Below, in pieces: positions 34,013 to 41,589 of a DNA stretch of 64,000 bases (the first letter of the stretch is position 1; every line of letters starts with the position of its first letter). Under the pieces are notes generated by a model that saw only the letters and a program-made list of their open reading frames with translations, ran no database searches and was not told the origin of the DNA. A program made the position numbers and the translations under genes. Source of the DNA: Streptomyces malaysiensis subsp. samsunensis (GTDB lineage Bacteria; Actinomycetota; Actinomycetes; Streptomycetales; Streptomycetaceae); assembly GCF_024519315.1 (NCBI RefSeq), contig NZ_JANIIC010000053.1, positions 23,146 to 87,145 on the forward strand. Reading direction: 5' to 3'.

Positions 34013-34034
34013 ATTCACTGGGCGTTCGAATGAG
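34013..34034 (+). promoter_or_regulatory. Candidate PHO box upstream of phoD
   Basis: Two adjacent 11-base units, ATTCACTGGGC and GTTCGAATGAG, match the direct-repeat pattern of Streptomyces PhoP sites (GTTCACC plus four). They lie 64-85 bases before a PhoD-type phosphatase gene, the classic place. The second unit is a poor match, so this is tentative. Confidence 0.45.
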
Positions 34035-34097
34035 CGGCACCTTGCACCGATAACAAACACAACAGCACAGCGGTTCTACGAGCAACGGGAGGCACCA

Positions 34098-35687
34098 ATG
34101 GGGCGGGAATCGGGCAGAGGGATCGGGCGGCGCACGGTGTTGCAAGGGTCGGCGGCCGCCTCGGCGGCGCTCGCGGTGCCCGCCGTGGCATCGGCGGCGT
34201 CGGCCGCGTCCGGCGCGCCCGCGCAGGCGCTCCCGGGGCGTCCGAGCGCCCAGTGGGGCGTGCAGGTGGGCGATGTGACGGCGTCGTCGGGGCTGGTGTG
34301 GGTCCGCTCCGACCGTCCGGCCCGGGTGATCGTGGAGACCTCCGCGACCGAGTCCTTCACACGAGCCAAGCGGTGGCACGGCCCGCTGGTCGGCCCCGGC
34401 ACCGACTTCACCGGGCGCACCGCGCTGCACGGTCTGCCCGCCGGGAGCCAGGTGCACTACCGGGTGCTGCTGGCCGACCCGGAGGACCCGCGCCGCACCG
34501 GCGAGCCGGTGCACGGCACCTTCCGCACGGTTGCCGAGCGCCGTAAGGACGTGCGTTTCGTCTGGTCGGGCGATCTGGCGGGGCAGGGCTGGGGCATCAA
34601 CCCGGACCACGGCGGCTACCGGATCTTCGAGGAGATGCGCCGCCGCGAACCGGACTTCTTCCTGTGCAGCGGCGACAACATCTACGCGGACGGCCCGATG
34701 GCGGAGACCGTCGCACTGCCCGACGGGTCCACCTGGCGCAATCTCCTCACCCCCGAGAAGACCAAGGTCGCCGAGACGCTCGACGAGTACCGCGGCAACT
34801 TCCGGTACAACCTGCTCGACCCCGCGCTGCGCCGGTTCCACGCCGAGGTGCCGACCATCACCCAGTGGGACGACCACGAGGTGCTCAACAACTGGTACCC
34901 GGGCGAGATCCTGGTCGACGACCGCTACACCGAGAAGAACGTCGATGTGCTGGCGGCCCGCGCGCGCCGGGCGTTCGCCGAGTACTTCCCGATCAGTACG
35001 CTGCGGCCGGACGCGAGCGGCCGGGTCTACCGGGTCCAGCACCACGGCCCGCTGCTGGACGTCTTCGTGCTGGACTGCCGCACCTACCGCGACGCCAACT
35101 CGCCGGGCCGCCAGCCCGAGGACACCCAGGGCATCCTGGGCGCCGAGCAGTTGGCGTGGCTCAAGCGCGAGCTGTCGCGCTCGCGGGCGGTGTGGAAGGT
35201 CATCGCCTGCGATATGCCGCTCGGCCTGGTGGTTCCGGACGGGGACACCGACTTCGAGGCCGTCGCGCAGGGCGACCCGGGCGCCCCGCTCGGCCGTGAG
35301 CTCCAGATGGCCGAGCTGCTCCGGCACATCAAGCACCGGAAGATCACCGGCACGGTGTGGCTGACGGCGGACGTCCACTACACCTCGGCGCAGCACTACG
35401 ACCCCTCGCGGGCGGCGTTCAAGGACTTCGCGCCGTTCTGGGAGTTCGTCTCCGGTCCGCTGAACGCGGGCGCCTTCCCCGGGGTGAAGCTGGACGGCAC
35501 GTTCGGGCCCGAGCAGAGCTTCGTCAAGGCGCCGACCCGGGCGAACGTCTCGCCCGCCGAGGGGTTCCAGTTCTACGGCGAGGTGGACATCGACGGCGAC
35601 AGCGCCGAGATGACGGTCCGGCTGCGCGAGGACGGGGGCAAGGTGCTCTTCACCAAGGTCCTCCGGCCGGGCCTGGTCGGCCAGTAA
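34098..35687 (+). CDS. phoD: PhoD-type alkaline phosphatase, Tat-secreted
   Basis: Extracellular phosphodiesterase/phosphomonoesterase. A twin-arginine signal (GRRTVLQGSAAASAALAVPA) fills residues about 9-40. Then come the N-terminal PhoD beta domain (about 50-155) and the metallophosphatase core: WSGDLAGQGWG, CSGDNIYADGPM, TQWDDHEVLNNWYP, LDCRTYRD and LTADVHYTSAQHYD, which supply the Fe/Ca ligands of the PhoD family. 529 residues, normal length. GGGAGG precedes the ATG. Probably induced by phosphate starvation through the upstream site. Confidence 0.94.
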   Translation: MGRESGRGIGRRTVLQGSAAASAALAVPAVASAASAASGAPAQALPGRPSAQWGVQVGDVTASSGLVWVRSDRPARVIVETSATESFTRAKRWHGPLVGPGTDFTGRTALHGLPAGSQVHYRVLLADPEDPRRTGEPVHGTFRTVAERRKDVRFVWSGDLAGQGWGINPDHGGYRIFEEMRRREPDFFLCSGDNIYADGPMAETVALPDGSTWRNLLTPEKTKVAETLDEYRGNFRYNLLDPALRRFHAEVPTITQWDDHEVLNNWYPGEILVDDRYTEKNVDVLAARARRAFAEYFPISTLRPDASGRVYRVQHHGPLLDVFVLDCRTYRDANSPGRQPEDTQGILGAEQLAWLKRELSRSRAVWKVIACDMPLGLVVPDGDTDFEAVAQGDPGAPLGRELQMAELLRHIKHRKITGTVWLTADVHYTSAQHYDPSRAAFKDFAPFWEFVSGPLNAGAFPGVKLDGTFGPEQSFVKAPTRANVSPAEGFQFYGEVDIDGDSAEMTVRLREDGGKVLFTKVLRPGLVGQ

Positions 35688-35735
35688 CCGTGCGCGCGGC
35701 GCGCGGCCCCGTACGGCACACCGACGGGGCCGCGC

Positions 35736-35861
35736 GCCGTAAGGGCGCCGCCACGCCGTAAGGCCGCCGCCACGCCGTAAGGCCGCCGCGTTCCGGTGCC
35801 GGGCGCCGTAAGGGCGTCGCGTTCCGGCGCCGCTCACCGTAAGGCCGACGCGTACCGTATG
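35736..35861. repeat. Degenerate tandem GCCGTAAGG repeats
   Basis: Five to six imperfect copies of a unit like CGCCGTAAGGCCGCCGC with spacing of about 19-31 bases fill the gap between phoD and the DUF1990 gene; the last copies carry CACCGTAAGG and TACCGTATGG. No palindrome or gene within. Possibly a minisatellite grown by slippage. Confidence 0.7.
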
Positions 35862-36398
35862 GGCATGGGATCCACCGACACCCCAGGTCCGGCCTCCCGG
35901 CTCACCTATCCGGAGGTGGGCGCCACCCGGCGGTGGCCGCTGCCCTCCGGCTATCGCCATCTGCGGGTACGGACCCATGTGGGCCATGGGCGGGCCACGT
36001 TCGAGGCGGCCGGGCGGGCGGTCCTGGACTGGCGGATGCACCGGGCGGTGGGGGTGTCGATCCGTGCCGCGGATCCGGTGGCCGCCCCGGGCCGGCCCGT
36101 CGTGGTGGGCCTGGGGGTGGGGCGGCTGCGGCTGCGCGCGCCGTGCGAGGTGGTGTGGACGGTCGCGGAGGAGACGCGGACCGGCTTCGCGTACGGCACG
36201 CTGCCCGGCCATCCGGAGCGGGGCGAGGAGTCGTTCGTGGTGACCCTGGAGCCGGATGGCTCGGTGGTGCTGACGGTGACGGCGTTCAGCCGCCCGGCCT
36301 CCTGGTTCAGCCGGGCCGGAGGGCCGCTGGTGCCGCTCTTCCAGCGGGCGTACGCACGACGGTGCGGGAGGGTACTACGCACGTGGGCGGTAGGGTGA
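35859..36398 (+). CDS. DUF1990-family protein
   Basis: 179 residues: LTYPEVGATRRWPLPSGYRHL, GRATFEAAGRAVLDWRMHRA, then VWTVAEETRTGFAYGTLPGHPERGEE and VTAFSRPASWFSRAGGPL, which together are the DUF1990 pattern. The family is widespread in actinobacteria and plants; its function is not settled. The protein may start at ATG 35859 or 35865, and the GTACCGT just upstream could be a minus-10 region for a leaderless message. Confidence 0.88.
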   Translation: MGMGSTDTPGPASRLTYPEVGATRRWPLPSGYRHLRVRTHVGHGRATFEAAGRAVLDWRMHRAVGVSIRAADPVAAPGRPVVVGLGVGRLRLRAPCEVVWTVAEETRTGFAYGTLPGHPERGEESFVVTLEPDGSVVLTVTAFSRPASWFSRAGGPLVPLFQRAYARRCGRVLRTWAVG

Positions 36399-36522
36399 AT
36401 GAAACCTCCGACTTCAACCTTTTGATTTCGGACAAAATAAGCTTCTGTTATCAGATGCGCTCTTAACTCATAGGTCACAGTCCGTTCGTGATCACGCAAC
36501 ACCTTTGCGCAAGGGTGTTTGC

Positions 36523-37806
36523 ATGACATTTCGAGCGACCCCCGAGCCCCCTTCCCGGCACCGCCCCCGCCGGCGGCACGATCTGGTCGCATGGTGGTCA
36601 CGGCGCCAGGGCCACGCACCGCCGGACACCTCACCCCCGCCCGCGGCCGACGCGCACACCGGCCCCGCCGCGGGCGCCCCGGAGACCACGGCCCCCGAGG
36701 CCACCACGCTGTGGCGGATGCGCACGACCGTACGGGACGAGCCGGGCGCCCTGGCCGCGCTGTGCGCGGCGCTGGCCGGGCACCGGGTCGACATCCTGGC
36801 CCTCCAGACCCATCCGCTGACGGACGGCACGGTGGACGAGTTCCTGCTGCGCGCGCCCGATACCCTGCCGTCCGGCGGGCTGGCCGACGCCGTCGCCGCC
36901 GCGGGCGGCCGCGACACCTGGACCGAGCGGGCCGACACCCACGATCTGGTGGACGCGCCGACCCGGGCGCTGACCCTGGCCACCCGCACCGCCCTGGACG
37001 CCGCGGAACTCCCGCTCGCCCTGCGCCAGCTGTTCGGCCGCTGCACCATCCACTCGGTTCCCGCCAAGTCCCTCAGCGGCCGCTCCCTGGACTCCACGCC
37101 GCCCGCCGAAGGCATCCTGGAGGAGACGGTGATGCGGCTGCGCGACCCGTCCGGCGGCGCGATCGTCATCGAGCGGCCGTATCTGCCGTTCACCCCGACC
37201 GAGTTCGCCCGCGCCCGCGCGCTGGTGGAGCTGGACGCCCGGCTCGGCCCGCGGATCCCGCACGACGGCGATGTGCTGACGCTGCCCGAGGGCAACGCCA
37301 TCACCGTGCGCCGCGCCGACACCGGCGATCTGGACGCGGCCCGCGAGATGCACGCCCGCTGCTCCGCCGCGACGCTCGGGCTGCGCTACCACGGGCCGGT
37401 CGGCGACGCCGACCGCTACCTCGCCCATCTGCTGAGCCCGCGCTTCGGCCGCACCCTGGCCGCGTACACCGCCTCCGGGCGGCTGGTCGCCCTCGGCCAC
37501 CTGCTGTGGGACGGGGACGAGACCGAGGTCGCGCTGATCGTCGAGGACGAGTGGCAGCGACGGGGCGTCGGCGGGGAGCTGCTGCGGCGGCTGGTCGCGA
37601 TGGCCGCCGAGACCGGCTGCGAGAGCGTCTACGCCGTCACCCAGTCGGCCAACACCGGCATGGTCGCCGCGATGCGCGCCCTCGAACTGCCGCTTGACTA
37701 CCAGATCGAGCAGGGCACCCTGGTGCTCAGCGCCCGCCTCGACCCGGCACCGGCGCCCGAGCCGGTCCTGCCTCTGCCGCTGCCGGCCCCGCCGCATTCG
37801 CGCTGA
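36523..37806 (+). CDS. ACT-domain plus GNAT acetyltransferase fusion
   Basis: 427 residues. After a Pro/Ala-rich lead, residues about 60-140 form an ACT-like ligand-binding domain (MRTTVRDEPGALAALCAALAGHRVDILAL). The C-terminal GNAT domain spans about 250-405, with acetyl-CoA motif VEDEWQRRGVGGELLRRL and TQSANTGMVAAMRALE. ACT-GNAT fusions in actinobacteria include amino-acid-regulated protein lysine acetyltransferases; that role is likely but unproven here. The ATG follows AAGGGTG; the region before it (36400-36500) is AT-rich and promoter-like. The last 80 bases overlap the 3' end of the opposing PLP-enzyme gene. Confidence 0.88.
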   Translation: MTFRATPEPPSRHRPRRRHDLVAWWSRRQGHAPPDTSPPPAADAHTGPAAGAPETTAPEATTLWRMRTTVRDEPGALAALCAALAGHRVDILALQTHPLTDGTVDEFLLRAPDTLPSGGLADAVAAAGGRDTWTERADTHDLVDAPTRALTLATRTALDAAELPLALRQLFGRCTIHSVPAKSLSGRSLDSTPPAEGILEETVMRLRDPSGGAIVIERPYLPFTPTEFARARALVELDARLGPRIPHDGDVLTLPEGNAITVRRADTGDLDAAREMHARCSAATLGLRYHGPVGDADRYLAHLLSPRFGRTLAAYTASGRLVALGHLLWDGDETEVALIVEDEWQRRGVGGELLRRLVAMAAETGCESVYAVTQSANTGMVAAMRALELPLDYQIEQGTLVLSARLDPAPAPEPVLPLPLPAPPHSR

Positions 37807-39070
37807 GGCCGGCCGGGGTCCCGTGCCCCGTCCGGCGGTCCTCCTGCCCCGCCGGGCGGCCGTCGAGTGCCCGGTCCAGATCGCGCCACAGATCCTCGAC
37901 GTCCTCCAGCCCGACCGACATCCGCAGCAGCCGGTCGCCGATCCCGGCGGAGCGGCGGTCCCCCTCGGCCACGATGCGGTGGCTGATGGAGGCCGGGTGC
38001 TGGATCAGGGTGTCCACGCTGCCCAGGCTCACCGCCGGGGTGATCAGCCGCACTCCGCCGATCACCGCATGCGGATCGCCGCGGGTCTCGAAGGCCAGCA
38101 TCGCCCCGCCGATCCGCGGATAGTGGACGCGGGCCACCCGGGGATCGGCGGCCAGCCGCCGGGCCAGCTCGCCCGCGGTGGCAGAGGCGGCCCGCATCCG
38201 CACCGGCAGCGTGGACAGTCCGCGCAGCAGCAGATATCCGGCGAGCGGATGCAGCACTCCGCCGGTGGCGAACCGCACCCGGCGCAGCGTCCGGGCGAAC
38301 TCCTCGTCACAGGCCACCACGCCGCCCATCACATCGCCGTGTCCGCCGAGGTACTTGGTGGCGCTGTGCAGGACGAGGCCCGCGCCCCGCTCGGCCGGAC
38401 GCTGGAGCACCGGTGTGGCGAAGGTGTTGTCCACGAGCAGCGGGACCGTGCCACAGGAGTGGGCGACGGCCCGCAGATCGAGTTCGGCGAGTGTCGGATT
38501 GGCCGGGGTCTCCACCATGACAAGGCCGGTGTCGGGGCGGATCGCGTCCGCGATCCCGGCGGGGTCCACCCAGGTGACCTCGGTGCCCAGCAGCCCGGTG
38601 TCCAGCAGATGGTCGCTGCACCCGTACAGCGGGCGGACCGCCACCACATGGCGCAGCCCCTGGGCCCCTCGCGCCAGCAGACACGCGCTGAGCGCCGCCA
38701 TGCCGCTGGCGAACGCGACCGCGCTCTCGGTGCCCTCCAGCCGGGCCAGAGCGGTCTCGAAGCGGGCCACGGTGGGATTGTCCAGGCGGGCGTAGACCGG
38801 CGGGCCGTCCGGCCGGGCGCCGGTGGCGGCGAACGCGTCGATCCTGGCGGCCTCCTGGCGGCTGTCGTACGAGGGATAGGTCGTCGACAGATCCAGGGGT
38901 ACGGCGTGCAGGCCCATGGCCGGAAGGTCCTCGCGCCCGGCGTGCACGGCCTCGGTGGCGAACCCCTGCCGTCCGGCTTCGCCGCGAGGATCCCGCGCGC
39001 TCGGTGTGGTCCGCGTGCCCGGTGTGGTCCGCGTGCGCCCTGTGCTTCCCGTGCTCTCCCTGATGTCCAT
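37727..39070 (-). CDS. Cys/Met metabolism PLP enzyme (cystathionine gamma-synthase/lyase or methionine gamma-lyase type)
   Basis: 447 residues. Gamma-family fold: STTYPSYDSRQEAARIDAF, YARLDNPTVARFETALARLE, FASGMAAL, ETPANPTLAELDL, VDNTFATP, and the PLP lysine in HSATKYLGGHGDV. The C-terminal GDRLLRMSVGLEDVEDLWRDL binds the substrate carboxylate. Both ends are extended: about 40 polar residues before the fold and about 35 Pro/Ala residues after it, overlapping the GNAT gene on the other strand. It is divergent from an Lrp regulator, suggesting amino-acid-responsive control. Which of the lyase or synthase reactions it performs cannot be read from the sequence. Confidence 0.9.
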   Translation of the reverse strand: MDIRESTGSTGRTRTTPGTRTTPSARDPRGEAGRQGFATEAVHAGREDLPAMGLHAVPLDLSTTYPSYDSRQEAARIDAFAATGARPDGPPVYARLDNPTVARFETALARLEGTESAVAFASGMAALSACLLARGAQGLRHVVAVRPLYGCSDHLLDTGLLGTEVTWVDPAGIADAIRPDTGLVMVETPANPTLAELDLRAVAHSCGTVPLLVDNTFATPVLQRPAERGAGLVLHSATKYLGGHGDVMGGVVACDEEFARTLRRVRFATGGVLHPLAGYLLLRGLSTLPVRMRAASATAGELARRLAADPRVARVHYPRIGGAMLAFETRGDPHAVIGGVRLITPAVSLGSVDTLIQHPASISHRIVAEGDRRSAGIGDRLLRMSVGLEDVEDLWRDLDRALDGRPAGQEDRRTGHGTPAGLSANAAGPAAAEAGPARAPVPGRGGR

Positions 39071-39130
39071 GCGGTGAAGGGTGAACAACGACCGGGTTCT
39101 GCGGGCTGATGTCCGTGCTACGTTCGGCCG

Positions 39131-39625
39131 ATGCCCGAAACCGTCGCTCTCGATCCGGTGGACCTCCGGATACTGCGACTGCTCCAGAACGACGCCCGGA
39201 CCACCTACCGCGATCTGGCCGCCCAGGTCGGCGTGGCGCCCTCGACCTGTCTGGACCGGGTGGCCCGGCTGCGCCGCTCCGGGGTGATCCTCGGCCATGA
39301 ACTCCGCCTGGACCCCACCAAGCTGGGGCGCGGTCTCGAGGCCCTGCTCTCGGTGCAGCTGCGGCCGCACCGCCGGGAGCTGGTCGGCCCGTTCGTGGAG
39401 CGGATCCGGGCACTGCCCGAGTCCCGGGCGCTGTTCCACCTGGCCGGGCCGGACGACTATCTGGTGCATGTCGCGGTGGCCGACACCGCCGATCTCCAGC
39501 GGCTGGTGCTGGACGAGTTCACCTCGCGCCGCGAGGTGGCCCGGGTCGAGACCCGGCTGATCTTCCAGCAGTGGAGCTGCGGCCCGCTGCTGCCGCCCGC
39601 GCGAGACGGCTCAGCAGCCCCGTAG
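39131..39625 (+). CDS. Lrp/AsnC-family transcriptional regulator
   Basis: 164 residues: an N-terminal helix-turn-helix (LDPVDLRILRLLQNDARTTY, VGVAPSTCLDRVARLRRSG) and a C-terminal RAM/AsnC effector domain (residues about 70-150). Members sense amino acids and commonly regulate a divergent transport or catabolic gene; here that is the PLP enzyme 60 bases away. CTACGTT just before the ATG could be a minus-10 box for a leaderless message. Confidence 0.93.
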   Translation: MPETVALDPVDLRILRLLQNDARTTYRDLAAQVGVAPSTCLDRVARLRRSGVILGHELRLDPTKLGRGLEALLSVQLRPHRRELVGPFVERIRALPESRALFHLAGPDDYLVHVAVADTADLQRLVLDEFTSRREVARVETRLIFQQWSCGPLLPPARDGSAAP

Positions 39626-39698
39626 CACACTCCTGTTCCCATGCGTCACATCCCCTTGGTGCTGACGCCGCACCCCGGAACGTACGAGGATGGGCCGC

Positions 39699-41381
39699 AT
39701 GTCCGATACCAAGAACGCTCCGCTGCCCCGTCAGGTCGCCGACAGCTATGTCGACGCCCTCATCGAACTCGACCCGATCACCGGCACCTACCTGGGCGTT
39801 CCCGAGAGCTCCCGGCGCCTTCCGGACTACTCCCCCGAGGGGGCCAAGGCCGGCGCCGACCTGGCCCGCGCCACCCTGGACCGGCTGGCCGAGGCCGAGG
39901 CGCGCCCGGGCGCGGACAGCGACGCCGAGCGCCGCTGCGCCCGGCTGCTGCGGGAGCGGCTGACCGCCGAACTCGCCGTGCACGACGCCGACGAAGGGCT
40001 GCGCGCGGTCAGCAACCTGAGCTCCCCGCTGCACTCGGTGCGCGGCATCTTCACCGTGATGCCCGCCGAGACCGAGGAGGACTGGTCGGCGGTCGCGGCC
40101 CGGCTGCGCGCCGTACCGGCCGCGCTCGAGGGGTATCGCGCCTCGCTCGCCGAGGGGCTGCGGCGGGGCCTGCCGGGCGGCCCCCGGCAGGTGGCCACGG
40201 TCCTGGAGCAGCTGGCGGAGTGGATCGGCACGGACGGCGGCTGGTTCGCCGACTTCACCGCCGAGGGCCCCGACGCGCTGCGCGGTGAGCTGGACGAGGC
40301 TGCCGCGGCGGCGACGGGCGCGCTGGTCGCGCTCCGCGACTGGCTGCGCGACACCTACGCCCCGGGGATCGAGGGCGCCCCCGATGTGGTGGGGCGTGAG
40401 CGCTACCGCCGCTGGGCCCGGATGTGGAACGGCACCGATCTCGACCTGGACGAGGCGTATGCGTACGGCTGGTCGGAATTCCACCGCATCCACGCCGAGA
40501 TGCGCACCGAGGCAGAGAAGATCCTGCCCGGCGCCGACCCGTGGGAGGCGCTGCGCCACCTCGACGCGCACGGTGCGCATATCGAGGGCGTCGAGGAGAC
40601 CCGGGTGTGGCTCCAGGAGCTGATGGACGAGGCCATCGAGAAGCTGAACGGCACCCACTTCGATCTGGCCGACCGGGTCAAGCGGGTGGAGTCGATGATC
40701 GCCCCGCCGGGCAGCGCGGCGGCGCCGTACTACACCCAGCCGTCGGTGGACTTCTCCCGCCCCGGCCGGACCTGGTTGCCCACGATGGGCGAGACCCGCT
40801 TCCCCGTCTACGACCTGGTCTCCACCTGGTACCACGAGGGCGTCCCCGGTCACCATCTCCAGCTCGCCCAGTGGGCGCACGTCTCCGACCAGCTCTCCCG
40901 CTACCAGGCCACGGTCGGCATGGTCAGCGCCAACGCCGAGGGCTGGGCGCTGTACGCGGAGCGGCTCATGGACGAGCTGGGCTATCTGTCGGACCCGGAG
41001 CGGCGGCTGGGCTATCTGGACGCGCAGATGATGCGGGCGCTGCGGGTGATCGTCGACATCGGGATGCACCTGGAGCTGGAGATCCCCGCCGACTCGCCCT
41101 TCCACCCCGGTGAGCGGTGGACCCCGGAGCTGGCGCGCGAGTTCTTCGGGCTGCACTGCGGACGCCCCGCGGACTTCCTCGACAGCGAGCTGGTGCGCTA
41201 TCTCGGGATGCCGGGCCAGGCCATCGGCTACAAGCTCGGCGAGCGGGCCTGGCTGACGGGGCGCGAGGCCGCCCGTAAGGCGCACGGCGACGCCTTCGAC
41301 GCCAAGAAGTGGCATATGGCGGCGCTGTCGCAGGGTTCGCTGGGGCTTGACGACCTGGTGGAGGAGCTGTCGGCGCTCTGA
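39699..41381 (+). CDS. DUF885 metallopeptidase-like protein
   Basis: 560 residues, cytoplasmic. The metal site is the characteristic YHEGVPGHHLQ, followed downstream by NAEGWALYAERLMDELG with the third ligand glutamate, as in M2/M32-like gluzincins. DUF885 proteins are thought to be carboxy- or dipeptidases. The start MSDTKN at 39699 has GAGGA nine bases ahead; ATG 39690 overlaps that site. Single gene closed by a very strong hairpin. Confidence 0.9.
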   Translation: MSDTKNAPLPRQVADSYVDALIELDPITGTYLGVPESSRRLPDYSPEGAKAGADLARATLDRLAEAEARPGADSDAERRCARLLRERLTAELAVHDADEGLRAVSNLSSPLHSVRGIFTVMPAETEEDWSAVAARLRAVPAALEGYRASLAEGLRRGLPGGPRQVATVLEQLAEWIGTDGGWFADFTAEGPDALRGELDEAAAAATGALVALRDWLRDTYAPGIEGAPDVVGRERYRRWARMWNGTDLDLDEAYAYGWSEFHRIHAEMRTEAEKILPGADPWEALRHLDAHGAHIEGVEETRVWLQELMDEAIEKLNGTHFDLADRVKRVESMIAPPGSAAAPYYTQPSVDFSRPGRTWLPTMGETRFPVYDLVSTWYHEGVPGHHLQLAQWAHVSDQLSRYQATVGMVSANAEGWALYAERLMDELGYLSDPERRLGYLDAQMMRALRVIVDIGMHLELEIPADSPFHPGERWTPELAREFFGLHCGRPADFLDSELVRYLGMPGQAIGYKLGERAWLTGREAARKAHGDAFDAKKWHMAALSQGSLGLDDLVEELSAL

Positions 41382-41403
41382 GCTCGGTGAGCTCCTGGTG
41401 AGG

Positions 41404-41439
41404 GCGTGGGCGGGCGGCATCCGTGCGGCCCGCCCACGC
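41404..41439. terminator. Very strong hairpin after the DUF885 gene
   Basis: GCGTGGGCGGGC, 12-base loop, GCCCGCCCACGC: a perfect 12-bp stem 22 bases after the stop, between convergent genes. Confidence 0.85.
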
Positions 41440-41454
41440 TAAGCGGATCGGCGG

Positions 41455-41589
41455 AATGCGGCTGCGGTTCGGTGGCGCCCCGCAGGGGCGCGGGGCTGTG
41501 TCGATGTGCGGCTCCGCCGCGCGGGCGCGACCGGCCACGACGGCGCCGGGGACGATCGACGGCAGGTCAGGGCACTTCCAGCGGAGCGC
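41455..41589. repeat. Dispersed-type Streptomyces intergenic palindromic element
   Basis: Contains GCGCCCC-GCA-GGGGCGC (41475-41491) and then GGCTCCGCCGCG-type and GACGATCGACGGCAGG segments, ending CACTTCCAGCGGAGCGCT directly at the sbcC stop codon. I recall very similar sequence between genes in many Streptomyces genomes; copy number here cannot be checked. It may act as terminator or mRNA 3'-end stabiliser for sbcC. Confidence 0.5.
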
